A stretch of 64,000 nt of DNA from Paenibacillus roseus (GCF_016424485.1 NZ_JAELUP010000097.1:56891-120890); one strand, 5' to 3'; numbered from the stretch's first letter, positions 43,644-53,409 are shown. Program-made: numbers and translations. The notes: generated from the letters alone by a model not told the origin.

Positions 43644-44648
43644 TTGCAAGGAGCGATTTTTATCCCTTTTATTTATAAACTGTTCGCAGGAATTATCGGG
43701 CTTGTGGCTATGTTTATCATTGCGATGATTTTTGGTGCAGCGGATATTACATTCCATGAACTTTGGTCTGCACTGACACCACATGCCCAGGGAGACAACA
43801 TATCGATTATTCGCCAAATTCGCTTGCCTCGGGAAGTAGCTGCTGCCTTTGTAGGAGCAGCGCTTTCCGTATCTGGGGCAATTATGCAGGGCATGACCAG
43901 GAACCCGCTGGCTGATCCCGGCTTGCTGGGATTATCAGCAGGAGCTAACGCTGCTTTAGCTATTGCATTGGCATTTATTCCTTCTCTCAGCACGTTAGGC
44001 ATCATGATTGCTTGCTTTATCGGCGCTGGGGTGGGAACCTTGCTAGTATTCAGTATTGGCTCAATGAAGAAAGGCGGGTTCTCCCCTCTACGCATTGTAC
44101 TTGCGGGATCGGCTATCTCAGCCTTCCTATTTGCAATTGCTGAAGGCATTTCCCTTTACTTCAAAATATCAAAGGATGTCTCTTTATGGACATCTGGCGG
44201 CTTAGTCGGAACAACATGGGCTCAACTCCAGGTTATCGTTCCCTTTATCTGCTTTGGGATCATTGTATCGCTCTTTCTATCCAGACAATTGACAATTCTT
44301 AGTCTCAGTGAAGAAGTAGCTGCCGGACTAGGGCAAAATATAGTGAAAATAAAAATGATGCTGTATCTGGTCATTATCCTTTTGGCAGGCGCTTCCGTTG
44401 CACTGGTAGGAAATATGGCATTTATAGGGTTAATGATCCCCCATATTGTCCGCTTCTTCGTAGGCAAGGACTACCGTTTCATTTTACCCATGTCCGTGCT
44501 GTCAGGAGCAACATTTATGTTGTTTGCAGATACACTGGGACGAACTGTCCACACACATTATGAGACTCCTGTGGCAGCTATTATTGCTGTGCTCGGCTTG
44601 CCATTCTTCCTGATAATTGTTCACAAAGGAGGCAAAGTGCTCTCATGA
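43644..44648 (+). CDS. Siderophore ABC permease 1 (FecCD family)
   Basis: 334 residues, about ten helices. Motifs RLPREVAAAFVGAALSVSGA, IMQGMTRNPLADPGLLGLSA and FIGLMIPHIVRFFVG are typical of FecCD/BtuC permeases. The start is unclear: TTG at 43644 lies 3 bases after the upstream stop with a weak site. A good AAGGAG inside the first codons points to an ATT or ATC nearby. The first solid part is residue 8 onward. Confidence 0.9.
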   Translation: MQGAIFIPFIYKLFAGIIGLVAMFIIAMIFGAADITFHELWSALTPHAQGDNISIIRQIRLPREVAAAFVGAALSVSGAIMQGMTRNPLADPGLLGLSAGANAALAIALAFIPSLSTLGIMIACFIGAGVGTLLVFSIGSMKKGGFSPLRIVLAGSAISAFLFAIAEGISLYFKISKDVSLWTSGGLVGTTWAQLQVIVPFICFGIIVSLFLSRQLTILSLSEEVAAGLGQNIVKIKMMLYLVIILLAGASVALVGNMAFIGLMIPHIVRFFVGKDYRFILPMSVLSGATFMLFADTLGRTVHTHYETPVAAIIAVLGLPFFLIIVHKGGKVLS

Positions 44649-45652
44649 TCCATCCTTCAGTAATTAGAAAACAACGCATTACGGTGATCACGCTGCTGGC
44701 TCTTCTTCTCATCACAGCTATTGTGGCTGCAGGACTAGGGAGATCCTCCGTATCTTTTGACCGAATACTTCCGACTCTGCTTGGTCAAGGTACTTTTAAA
44801 GAAGAGTTTGTACTGTTCTCCGTAAGATTGCCTAGAATTATCATTGTCCTATTGTCCGGTATGGCATTGGCCTTATCCGGGTCCATCCTGCAAGGAGTGA
44901 CACGCAATGATCTGGCTGATCCTGGCATCATCGGAATCAACTCCGGAGCTGGAGTTGGGGTCGCCGTCTTCTTTCTGTTCTTTCCTATTCATGCAGGATC
45001 ATTCATCTACATGCTGCCCCTGGCCGCGTTTATTGGCGCTCTGGCAACAGCCTGCGTGATCTATTTGTTTGCTTATAACAAAAAGACTGGCCTGCAGCCC
45101 ATCCGTTTGATTCTTGTCGGAATCGGCTTCTCCATGGCACTATCCGGCGCTATGATTATGCTTATCTCTTCTGCAGAACGATCAAAAGTAGATTTTATTG
45201 CCAGATGGCTGTCAGGCAGTATCTGGGGTGCTGATTGGCCCTTTATTTGGGCGATTGTCCCGTGGTTGCTTATCCTGATTCCGTTCTCGTTATACAAGGC
45301 TAACCGTTTAAATCTGTTAATGCTCAGTGAATCTGTATCCATTGGGGTAGGCGTATCTATAGAAAAAGAACGAATCAGTTTAATCCTGACTGCCGTAGCG
45401 CTCGCTGCCTCTGCTGTCTCTGTCACAGGAGGGATCTCTTTTGTCGGACTCATGGCCCCGCATATCGCCAAAGCCATGGTGGGACCGAGAAATCAGCTGT
45501 TTATTCCTATTGCGATTCTTATCGGCAGTTGGATGCTGTTAATTGCTGATACATTGGGACGCAATATACTAGACCCGGACGGTATTCCGGCTGGTGTCAT
45601 GATAGCTATAATCGGCGCTCCGTATTTCATCTACTTATTAATGAAAAAATAA
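44645..45652 (+). CDS. Siderophore ABC permease 2 (FecCD family)
   Basis: 335 residues, the heterodimer partner of the preceding permease. Motifs RLPRIIIVLLSGMALALSGS, GVTRNDLADPGIIGINSGAG and FVGLMAPHIAKAMVG. It starts in an ATGA overlap. No ATPase gene follows; an ATPase from elsewhere must energise the system. Confidence 0.93.
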   Translation: MIHPSVIRKQRITVITLLALLLITAIVAAGLGRSSVSFDRILPTLLGQGTFKEEFVLFSVRLPRIIIVLLSGMALALSGSILQGVTRNDLADPGIIGINSGAGVGVAVFFLFFPIHAGSFIYMLPLAAFIGALATACVIYLFAYNKKTGLQPIRLILVGIGFSMALSGAMIMLISSAERSKVDFIARWLSGSIWGADWPFIWAIVPWLLILIPFSLYKANRLNLLMLSESVSIGVGVSIEKERISLILTAVALAASAVSVTGGISFVGLMAPHIAKAMVGPRNQLFIPIAILIGSWMLLIADTLGRNILDPDGIPAGVMIAIIGAPYFIYLLMKK

Positions 45653-45790
45653 AGAGCAATCTAATGTTCTCCCAGGGCAAGGGAAACGATTATGGACAGT
45701 ATTAAAGGTAAAGCTCGGATTCTATCCCATAGGCATAAACAAAGCACTCGTACGAAGCGGATTATCCGCAACATAGGAGTGCTTGTATAA

Positions 45791-45809
45791 TTGCCGCCCT
45801 GCGCGGCAA
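45791..45809 (-). terminator. Possible weak terminator after the sigma factor gene
   Basis: TTGCCGC-GCAGG-GCGGCAA on the minus strand followed by TTATA. GC-rich stem but almost no T tract. Confidence 0.35.
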
Positions 45810-45834
45810 ATCCCTTGCAATCATGCGTACGTGC

Positions 45835-46461
45835 TTATCCGAATGTCGTTCCGCCGACTGACGCGGCGTGCCGAAGCAACGCTGCCGGATTATCCTTCAT
45901 GATACAGGTCATCCAAAGGTCGATCAGCTTGCCTGCTTCCGGGCCGAAGCGCTCCTTGACGGTCGGTTCGCCATCGCCGAACCGCTCCTTCACACATGCG
46001 CGCAATTTGGATCTGGCCCGATGAAGCAGCGAGCGAACCGCCGACATCGTCATTCCAATACCGTGCGCAATATCGCTCATTGCATAACGGAAATAATCGG
46101 AAAGCAGCCAGACGACAAGCTGGCGATAGGGAAGCCGTCGGTACACCCACTCGACCCATCCCCTCACTTCAACAAAGCTGCTATCCCTCCAAGACGTTTC
46201 GAGCGCCGTCCACCCGATCCGTTGTCGCTTTCGCTTGCGGGACTGATCAATACGCAGGTTTCTGGCTGCACGAAACAAATACGGCTTCACATCCGCAATC
46301 GGTCCGGAGCACGCATAATAACGAAATGTCCTGGCCAGCACTTCCTGATATAAGTCTTCGCCGTCCCAAACCGAATCCGACAAATGAAGACAATATTTAC
46401 GCAACTCCGGCATATAGGGCCGAACGACCGTTTCGTATTCGCGCGCTCGTAAAGCCGACAT
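45835..46461 (-). CDS. ECF-type sigma factor
   Basis: 208 residues. Region 2 is seen in DSVWDGEDLYQEVLARTFRY with AARNLRIDQSRKRKR, and region 4 in LPYRQLVVWLLSDYFRYAM, SDIAHGIGMTMSAVRSLLHR. After region 4 there is an extension of about 45 residues with no known domain, ending SVGGTTFG. No anti-sigma factor is adjacent. It is the last gene of the GC-rich ABC operon, 44 bases after the AbrB-fused ATPase, so operon expression and sigma activity may be linked. Confidence 0.85.
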   Translation of the reverse strand: MSALRAREYETVVRPYMPELRKYCLHLSDSVWDGEDLYQEVLARTFRYYACSGPIADVKPYLFRAARNLRIDQSRKRKRQRIGWTALETSWRDSSFVEVRGWVEWVYRRLPYRQLVVWLLSDYFRYAMSDIAHGIGMTMSAVRSLLHRARSKLRACVKERFGDGEPTVKERFGPEAGKLIDLWMTCIMKDNPAALLRHAASVGGTTFG

Positions 46462-46505
46462 TTCCTAACAACTCCTTATCCTTAATCTAAGTTTGTACTC
46501 CGAAT

Positions 46506-47366
46506 CTAAGACGGCTCCGGCAGTTCGATCGTAATTTTCGAGCCTTCCGCCGTTAGCTTGACTTTATCTTTAATGCCAATACGCTCGCGCAGTTCGATCG
46601 GAATTTGCAGCCGCCCAAATCGATCGACAACCGCATATTCCTCATGCTCACCGGCCGACGGGTCGTCTTCTTCCGACGCAAGCAACGGTGAACGTTTGAC
46701 CATCTCCGAACTCGTCATGCCGTCCCTGATGGCGACGACGCGATCAACCTTGCGCGCCAGCGACAAATCATGGGTAACGATGACGACCGTAACCCCGGTT
46801 TCCTTGTTCAGCTTGCGAAAAATACCCATAATTTGATCCGAGGTTTGCGCGTCCACCGAACCGGTCGGTTCATCCGCCAGCAGCAAGGACGGACGATTGG
46901 CGAGCGAGATTGCGATGGCGGTTCGCTGCTGCTCGCCCCCCGACAATTGCGTCAGCTTGTTATTTATGCGCGGGGTCAAGCCTACCCACTCGATAAGCTG
47001 CTTCGCGTAGGCGCTATCGCAGCCGCCGGCGACCATCATGGCCGTCTCCACGTTTTCGAGAACGGTCAAGTACGGCAGCAGATTGCGCGAATTATTTTGC
47101 CAAATGAAACCGACCGTATTGCGCTTGTAATCAACAAGCTCCTTCTCGCCGATTTCGAGCAGGTTCCAGTTGCCAACAATCGCTTTTCCCGCCGTTGGAC
47201 GATCGAGACCGCCCAATATGTTCAGCAAAGTCGATTTACCGCTTCCGCTGTTGCCGATAATGGCGAACATTTCGCCTTTTTCCACCTTCAGATTAAGTCC
47301 TTGTAGCGCAACGACCTCTACGCCGTCCGATTTGAATATTTTGACCAGCCCTTCGCAATCGATCAT
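46506..47366 (-). CDS. ABC ATPase fused to a C-terminal AbrB/SpoVT domain
   Basis: 286 residues. The ATPase part (about 1-220) is of the LolD/MacB/FtsE class: Walker A GNSGSGKST, signature QLSGGEQQRTAIAISLA, Walker B LLLADEPTGSVD, H-loop VTHD. An acidic linker (EEDDPSAGEHEE) leads to residues 244-286, YAVVDRFGRLQIPIELRERI then GIKDKVKLTAEGSKITIELP. This is a swapped-hairpin AbrB/SpoVT domain, close to the DNA-binding half of AbrB (GRVVIPIELRR). That fusion is not a standard ABC architecture. It lies 6 bases after the FtsX-like permease and could give the transporter a link to transcription, or serve only as a dimerisation module. Confidence 0.87.
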   Translation of the reverse strand: MIDCEGLVKIFKSDGVEVVALQGLNLKVEKGEMFAIIGNSGSGKSTLLNILGGLDRPTAGKAIVGNWNLLEIGEKELVDYKRNTVGFIWQNNSRNLLPYLTVLENVETAMMVAGGCDSAYAKQLIEWVGLTPRINNKLTQLSGGEQQRTAIAISLANRPSLLLADEPTGSVDAQTSDQIMGIFRKLNKETGVTVVIVTHDLSLARKVDRVVAIRDGMTSSEMVKRSPLLASEEDDPSAGEHEEYAVVDRFGRLQIPIELRERIGIKDKVKLTAEGSKITIELPEPS

Positions 47367-47372
47367 GCGATC

Positions 47373-50180
47373 CTACCTTTCTTCGCCCAGCTTGACCGCC
47401 TGGTGGACGCGCAGTCTTCTGATTTGCATCGTTAACAGAAATGCGCCGATCGCAATCATAACCGTAACGATCGATAGCAATTGAACAGTATCGTTCATAT
47501 GAAACACGATGGCAAATGGCGGCGTCTGGTTTTGCCCGCTTGCCTGGAGAAACGGAAGAAACAGCCGGCTGGCTGCTCTGCCGATTGCCAGACCAAGCGC
47601 AATCGAAAGGCCTGTCGTAAGCAGCTGCTCGACCAGCAGCATGAAGGTCAATCCGCCGCGGGACAAGCCCGTTGCACGAAAAATGCCCATTTGCAGCGTC
47701 CTGCGCGCCAAGCTGAACAGCCAAAATATTAAGTAGCCAATAAACGAAACGGCGACTGACACGAGAAAACCGAGCGTCAAAATACCGAACACGCCCTCCC
47801 TTGAGGGCTGCAGCCGGCGCAATATCGTTTCGTTCCGCGCATCCTTTACGCTGGCCGTCTCAATGCCATGCTCCCGCAAATGCTGGACTACGGGCATCAT
47901 CCTCGCTCCCTCCTCCATTTTCAGCCAAAGCGCATAAGGCATAAGCGGGATATGGTCGTACACGTAGTCAATATTTGCGATAACGAAAGGAGCTGACGGC
48001 TCCAACGAGGGCCAATATTCCGTAATGGCCACGATGACGAGCTCGATCGGCTCGCCCTGCAAGGTCACCCGGATTAAATCACCGGGCGCAAGGCCATGGC
48101 GGGACGCGAACGATTTCGATACGATCGCTCCGTGCTCGTACGCGCCCAGTAAACGCAGAAGCGTATACGGATGCGCGTTTTTGTACAAGTCCGATCGCCA
48201 CCATCCCGTATAGGCAAAGCCGACATTGTCGATTCCCATCAGCTTGACCTTGCCTAGGCTTTTCCCCCCGATGCCGATATCTCCGTCCTGCGTCAGCACA
48301 CGGGCGCTGGATACGACGCCCGGCATTTGCTCAAACGGCGCCGAAGGCGGCTCCGCGTAATGAATTGTTCTCGGCTGATCCTCCGGGATGTAATTGCCCT
48401 CCGCGTCGTAAAGCTCGACCTCGGCTTCCCAGACGGGTTGCAGTACGACATCCGCGCCGTTGGCATACATAAGCTGCTCGGTCTCGTTTTGATCGATCGT
48501 ACGAGCCGCCGATGCATGATAAATGCCGAGTCCCATCGTCATCACAAGCAGCAGCATGAGCGGAAAATACGTCTTTTGCGAACGGGACAATTGCACAAGT
48601 ACGAGATGAAGCGCCACCGGAATCCGGCGGCGAAGCATGCGATGCAGCAGCTTCAGGACAATGGGGAACAGCCTTAGACAAAGCAATCCGGCGGCAAAGA
48701 TCGCCACGGCCGGCACAAAGAAAAAGAGCGGATGAAGCTGCATGCCGCCCGCCTCCGTCTGCTGCCCCGCTTGCAGTTGGCCGGAATAAAACGCATACCA
48801 GCCGGCGGCAGCCGCAAGCGCAAGCGCTACATCCAAATATAGACGCTGCCATAACGGCGCCCTGTCGGCCCGCGCCAGTTCCTTCTTGTAGTCGACGATC
48901 GATTGCTTGCCGTAGCCAGAGACGGGCAGCGTACTCGCCAGCACGGCCACGACGACAGCGGCAAGCCCGTATACGCCGGCCGACGAGTTCCAGGCCAGAT
49001 TCGCCTGTTTGCCCGGTGCGAACTGCATAAACCCGTCGGTCGCTGCCATTAATCGGGCCATGACCCCCGCAATCGGCATGCCCAGCAACCAAGCCGCCGC
49101 GCCAAGCAACAAGCCTTCCAACAAATAAATGCGGTAAATCAATCCCATCTCCGCGCCTCTGCTTCGCAGCACGGCGATATCATTGCGTTGTCTCTCCAGC
49201 GACTGCCTCGCATTCATGTAGATATAGTAGAAGCACATAGCCAGCATCGGGGCCGCCAGCGTAAACAGCATAGCCTGCAGTTGCAAGCTTTCGCGCTTGA
49301 AAGCGGCGATCAAATCCAGAAAGCTGATATCCACGCGCGTATTGCGCATAATCTGGAACATATCCGTCTCCAATCGCTGCAGCAAGCTCTCGAGCCGGTT
49401 CAAGTCGCTCGTTCCAAGCCCGGCCAAATCGTAGAGCGCGTACCAGTTAGCGGAACCGATCACCGCCGAATTCGTTTCGAGCAGCGACGAGACGAACGTT
49501 TCCGGCGCGATCATTAGCATGCTCGTGTAGACATCGAGTCCTTGATGCCAATAGTCGGAAGACTCGTCTTTTGGAGTGAACGCGCCTACGACTTTGACTT
49601 CGATCGTTTTGTTGCCGAATTTGGTCGGCAGCTGGTATTGGTAGACGTCGCCGATTTTTAAATAATTGCGGGCCAGCGCCGTTTCCGATACGATTGCCTC
49701 GATGTACTCATTCTTCGATTCCGGGTCATACATGGCGCCTGCCGATAGCGTTACGTGATCGGCAAGCCCCGTCTGCGCCATAAGCGACATTTGTCTCCTT
49801 CGGTTATCCGCCGAACCGTCAGGGCCGACATGCCGCAGAGGCGACTGGGCCAACGAATAAGCGGCAACCGACTGCAACTGAGGATAGCCGATGCGGCCGG
49901 GCAGCTTGTCTGACATATACTCGTTCAGAGCGGCAATGGCCGACGGCTCCGTATATTCGCCTCGCGCCGCTTGATAACGCGTAAGCAGCGAGCCGGGCGG
50001 GGCTCCTGCATTGTCTCCCTCGGCCAGCGAGACGGATATGATCCGCGACAGCGCATGATTCGTATAAAGCGGGATCGCTGCCGCAAAGGAAACGGCGAGC
50101 AGCAAGCCGATAAAGGAGCTGATCGTCATCGCACGGTTGTTCCACATTTTGCGGCGCAAAAAACGTATCATCGGCCTCAT
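47373..50180 (-). CDS. Large FtsX-like ABC permease
   Basis: 935 residues. One helix near the N-terminus (SSFIGLLLAVSFAAAIPLY), a big external domain, a central FtsX core (about 310-560 with several helices), a second external domain (about 570-780) and a C-terminal FtsX core (LGFLVSVAVSFIGYLIFWLF onward). Double-FtsX permeases of this size act as lipoprotein or lipid handling or peptide export systems (MacB, LolCE-like, bacitracin type). It overlaps the adaptor gene as ATGA. Two separate ATPases in the operon could drive it. Confidence 0.87.
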   Translation of the reverse strand: MRPMIRFLRRKMWNNRAMTISSFIGLLLAVSFAAAIPLYTNHALSRIISVSLAEGDNAGAPPGSLLTRYQAARGEYTEPSAIAALNEYMSDKLPGRIGYPQLQSVAAYSLAQSPLRHVGPDGSADNRRRQMSLMAQTGLADHVTLSAGAMYDPESKNEYIEAIVSETALARNYLKIGDVYQYQLPTKFGNKTIEVKVVGAFTPKDESSDYWHQGLDVYTSMLMIAPETFVSSLLETNSAVIGSANWYALYDLAGLGTSDLNRLESLLQRLETDMFQIMRNTRVDISFLDLIAAFKRESLQLQAMLFTLAAPMLAMCFYYIYMNARQSLERQRNDIAVLRSRGAEMGLIYRIYLLEGLLLGAAAWLLGMPIAGVMARLMAATDGFMQFAPGKQANLAWNSSAGVYGLAAVVVAVLASTLPVSGYGKQSIVDYKKELARADRAPLWQRLYLDVALALAAAAGWYAFYSGQLQAGQQTEAGGMQLHPLFFFVPAVAIFAAGLLCLRLFPIVLKLLHRMLRRRIPVALHLVLVQLSRSQKTYFPLMLLLVMTMGLGIYHASAARTIDQNETEQLMYANGADVVLQPVWEAEVELYDAEGNYIPEDQPRTIHYAEPPSAPFEQMPGVVSSARVLTQDGDIGIGGKSLGKVKLMGIDNVGFAYTGWWRSDLYKNAHPYTLLRLLGAYEHGAIVSKSFASRHGLAPGDLIRVTLQGEPIELVIVAITEYWPSLEPSAPFVIANIDYVYDHIPLMPYALWLKMEEGARMMPVVQHLREHGIETASVKDARNETILRRLQPSREGVFGILTLGFLVSVAVSFIGYLIFWLFSLARRTLQMGIFRATGLSRGGLTFMLLVEQLLTTGLSIALGLAIGRAASRLFLPFLQASGQNQTPPFAIVFHMNDTVQLLSIVTVMIAIGAFLLTMQIRRLRVHQAVKLGEER

Positions 50181-51229
50181 TTGCCGATCACCTTCTGACC
50201 CGGCTCAAGTCCCTTCAATATTTCGATTTCGGTTGCCGTCGTCAAGCCGACCTCAACATCGACCTCTCGTTTGTTACCCTCCCCGTCCACAACCTGCACA
50301 TAGTTTCTGCCTGAAGCGGCAACGTTGCGGAGCGCCGCAGGCGGAATGAGAATTGCATTTTCTTTACGCTCGGTGACGACTGCAGCGCTTAGCGGCGTGC
50401 CGGCACGGACATTGGACGGGAGTTCATTAAGCTTGATCAGCACATATTGATCCAAGGAATCCTCGTCGTTTGAGGAGCCGATCGGCATGCGCAGCACTTT
50501 TCCGCTATAGCTGCCAGCCGTATTAATATTAACGATCGCATCCATGCCCGGCGCGATCGTTTCCAAATCAGACGATGAGAATCGTACAGCAACGGCCAGC
50601 TTATTCAAGTCGGCAACTACGGCGACCGCCTCAAAGGCTTTTATCGATTCGCCCACCGCTTTGCTAAATGATTCAAGCGTGCCATCGAACGGCGCCTTCA
50701 GCATCGATGCTTCCAGCTGTGCTTTCAAATCATTGTACTCACTTTTAAGCAGCTCGAAACTGAGCGCGTCCAATTCATTCTGCCGCTCCGTTCGGTTATC
50801 ATCTCGCAGCTTTTCGATCATGTTTAGCTCCGCCTGCCGCACCTCGATATCTTTTCGCTTGATTTGCATTTCGAGAGTGGCCGTGTTCAATTTGGCAATT
50901 ACCTGTCCTTTGCTTACCTTTTCTCCCACCGCGACGAGAATTTCCGCAATTTGTCCGCTGTCAACGGAAAATTGCAAGCTTTCCTTCTTCTCGCTCATCA
51001 GCTTGCCCGTCGCTTTCGCCGTAATTTCGATCGTTGCCTTCACAGCGGTATATTCCGGTTTTTTGGAGATGCTGGGCGGTTCGACCAACTCCAGCAGCTC
51101 CGCCTCCGGTGTCGCAGTAGTAAAGCTGCAGCCGGTCAGCGCGACCAGCATCGCCAGCGCGACCAAACGGCGCGGCGCGCGGACCGTCCATAATTTAAGC
51201 CAGCTTCCCGCTTTCCATTTCAAGTACAT
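50177..51229 (-). CDS. MacA/HlyD-like efflux adaptor lipoprotein
   Basis: 350 residues. The signal and lipobox LVALTGCSF follow a basic stretch. A lipoyl-like half (GQIAEILVAVGEKVSKGQVI), a coiled-coil hairpin (about residues 118-170, rich in Glu/Lys/Leu), the second lipoyl half (LKAPFDGTLESFSKAVGESI), a beta-barrel and a membrane-proximal domain end GLEPGQKVIGK. In monoderms such adaptors pair with MacB-like permeases for export or sensing. It overlaps the upstream ATPase gene by 35 bases with its ribosome binding site inside that gene. Confidence 0.88.
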   Translation of the reverse strand: MYLKWKAGSWLKLWTVRAPRRLVALAMLVALTGCSFTTATPEAELLELVEPPSISKKPEYTAVKATIEITAKATGKLMSEKKESLQFSVDSGQIAEILVAVGEKVSKGQVIAKLNTATLEMQIKRKDIEVRQAELNMIEKLRDDNRTERQNELDALSFELLKSEYNDLKAQLEASMLKAPFDGTLESFSKAVGESIKAFEAVAVVADLNKLAVAVRFSSSDLETIAPGMDAIVNINTAGSYSGKVLRMPIGSSNDEDSLDQYVLIKLNELPSNVRAGTPLSAAVVTERKENAILIPPAALRNVAASGRNYVQVVDGEGNKREVDVEVGLTTATEIEILKGLEPGQKVIGK

Positions 51230-51884
51230 GATCCGCTACCTCCAGCATCGTTTGATCATGGGTTGTCATCAATATCGCCATTTTTTCTTCGACCCGCAAC
51301 GATTGGAACAGGCTCAAAACGCGCGCCGACATTTTCGTATCCAACTCGGCTGTCGGCTCGTCGGCCAGCAGCAATCGGGGACCGGGAGCAATCGCTTTCG
51401 CGATTGCAACCCGCTGCTGCTCACCTCCGGACAGCTCGTAAGGACGATGCTGCGCCCGCTCCGCCATGCCTACCTGCTCCAGACAATACTCAATTCTGTC
51501 AGCCCACTGAGCAGATGGCAAGCCGGCCATTCGCATGCCAAGTTCGACGTTTTCCCATGCGGTCATAAGCGGGTGGAGGGCGAACGATTGAAACACGAAC
51601 GCTACATCGCGCCTCCGCATGCGCGTCCTTTCCTTGTCGTTTAGCTTGTGAAGCTCAAGTCCATTAACAATGACGCTGCCCTCGGACGGCACATCCAACC
51701 CCCCGATCAAGTTCATAAGTGTCGTCTTGCCGGAGCCCGAGCGTCCCTTCAGCATGGCGAGTTGCCCCGGCGCCAAGCTGAAGTCAACTCCCTTCAACAC
51801 ATGGACCTCGGCCGAACCGTTGCGAAAGCGCTTATGCACACCGATGACACTAACCGCCAATGAAGACGCCTGTAGCTCCGCCAA
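51195..51884 (-). CDS. ABC ATPase, LolD/MacB type
   Basis: 229 residues. Walker A GRSGSGKTT, Q-loop FVFQSFALHP, signature ELSGGEQQRVAIAKAIA, Walker B LLLADEPTAELD, H-loop TTHD. The TTG start has GGAGG 8 bases upstream, inside the coding sequence of the binding-protein gene, giving a 35-base overlap. It lacks the AbrB tail of the second ATPase of the operon, so the pair may form a heterodimer. Confidence 0.9.
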   Translation of the reverse strand: MAELQASSLAVSVIGVHKRFRNGSAEVHVLKGVDFSLAPGQLAMLKGRSGSGKTTLMNLIGGLDVPSEGSVIVNGLELHKLNDKERTRMRRRDVAFVFQSFALHPLMTAWENVELGMRMAGLPSAQWADRIEYCLEQVGMAERAQHRPYELSGGEQQRVAIAKAIAPGPRLLLADEPTAELDTKMSARVLSLFQSLRVEEKMAILMTTHDQTMLEVADHVLEMESGKLA

Positions 51885-53331
51885 ATGTTGCCCCTCCCTG
51901 CTCTTTTTCGCCGCTCAAGTTGGCTTCGGCCAGCGCGTCGGCACCCCGGCTCAAAATCGAATCGAACGCCTCGTCAATGCTTTTTGAACCTTTCGCCGCC
52001 GCAGCGACCTCTTCGTTCGCAATAGCTTCGAAGCTGGTGCGGAAGCCCTTCGGAAACCAGCGCGTCGTTTCCATCGGAAGCGGGTCCAGCTTATAAAAAG
52101 CTTCCAAATTGATGCCGTTCGCATTCGTTTCGTAACCGATGCGCGATTGCAGCTCCGTTGATGTATTCGAGCGGATTTTGGCCGCTTCGTCGCTATGAAC
52201 GTACTGGATGAACGACCATGCCGCAGCACTTTGCGAAGATGCCGCGTTAATCGCAAAAACTTGCGATACGCTGTAGGAGCTTGTCATATTCGGTGCGGAC
52301 GCATCTACCGGAGCGGTAACCACGCCCCAATTAATGTTTTTGCGCTGCATGGAGCCGGTTGCTCCGACGCTAGTGCCGCTTCCCTTGCCCGAACCAACCT
52401 GGCCTCTCCCTGCGCCAGCGCCAAGCATGTTGACCATCGTCGAGTTATCGACGACCATAGCCGCACGGCCTTCCATAAACAGCATGGAGAGTGGCGCCAT
52501 TCTTATGCCTCCTCCTTCTCCTCCTTGCTGTTGCGGCGGCGTCGGCATGTGCACGTACTTCTGCTGATAGCCTTCGACGACAGCACGGAAGATGTCCCTC
52601 CATTCCCGCTCCTCCATTGTCAGCTTCGTGGCATCGGCATTCAAGTAGTTAAGCCCTTTGGCAGCCGCCATATCCTGAATGAGCTTGAAGCTATCGCTTG
52701 CGAACATTGAGCTTGAGAAGCCGTAAATGCGCGTCTCGTCGTCTCCGTCGCTCGGAAATCTGGCCGCGAGCTGCATCACTTCATCCCAGGTCATCCCGTC
52801 TGTCGGCTCCTGAATGTTATATTGCGCGAACAAATCTTTGTTGTAATAAAGCGCCTTAGTATTAAATGTCGGCGACAATCCGTACAATTTGCCTCCGCCG
52901 GCGTCGCGGAGCAATTGAACGACTCCGCCTACGATTTTATCCAGATCGAAGCCGCTTTGCTGAATCATCGCATCAAGCTCGTACAGCTTGCCTTCCGTTG
53001 CCAACGTTTCGTATTGATCCATCGACAGCATGACGATATCCGGCTGCTCGGCATCGATCAAATCGATCATCGCTTGAGCCGGATCGTCGCTCATGGCGAC
53101 TTCCATCGTCGGCACGACCTCAAATTGCACATTTGAATATTTCGCGCTGAAAATATTGCCGTAGGTTTGATAAAACATCTGTTCGTTCATATAAGCGACC
53201 TTCAGTGTCACCGGCGTGTCGGGATCGATGGCCGGCTTCTGAGAAGCTTCTTCGTTCTTTGACGAGCAACCGGCAATCAGCACGGCCAAAAGCAGGAAAT
53301 AGACAATCCCTTTTCGATAAATGGAATACAT
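51850..53331 (-). CDS. Solute-binding lipoprotein in a MacB-type operon
   Basis: 493 residues, family 1 (sugar-type) extracellular solute-binding protein. Lipobox LIAGCSSK, then TLKVAYMNEQMFYQTY and LYGLSPTFNTKALYYNKDLF, the normal hinge motif. Two inserted low-complexity Gly/Gln/Ser stretches (PPQQQGGEGGG near residue 270 and GAGAGRGQVGSGKGSG near 305) and an Ala-rich tail are unusual. No MalF/MalG permeases are nearby. Instead it is locked by overlap to an FtsX/MacB-type exporter set, suggesting a sensor role or an atypical partner. First gene of the operon, downstream of repeated AACCTTAA elements. Confidence 0.85.
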   Translation of the reverse strand: MYSIYRKGIVYFLLLAVLIAGCSSKNEEASQKPAIDPDTPVTLKVAYMNEQMFYQTYGNIFSAKYSNVQFEVVPTMEVAMSDDPAQAMIDLIDAEQPDIVMLSMDQYETLATEGKLYELDAMIQQSGFDLDKIVGGVVQLLRDAGGGKLYGLSPTFNTKALYYNKDLFAQYNIQEPTDGMTWDEVMQLAARFPSDGDDETRIYGFSSSMFASDSFKLIQDMAAAKGLNYLNADATKLTMEEREWRDIFRAVVEGYQQKYVHMPTPPQQQGGEGGGIRMAPLSMLFMEGRAAMVVDNSTMVNMLGAGAGRGQVGSGKGSGTSVGATGSMQRKNINWGVVTAPVDASAPNMTSSYSVSQVFAINAASSQSAAAWSFIQYVHSDEAAKIRSNTSTELQSRIGYETNANGINLEAFYKLDPLPMETTRWFPKGFRTSFEAIANEEVAAAAKGSKSIDEAFDSILSRGADALAEANLSGEKEQGGATFGGATGVFIGG

Positions 53332-53409
53332 TATGTGTTCCCCTCTCTTTTAAATAGATCTTTTGGACATTGTCTATGGTGCCGGAAAAGAATTAGAAAA
53401 CCATTTGCG

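Noticed and set aside
50544..51644. 366-codon plus-strand frame
   Set aside because: Antisense to the adaptor and ATPase genes; Ser-rich low-complexity translation, no start signal.
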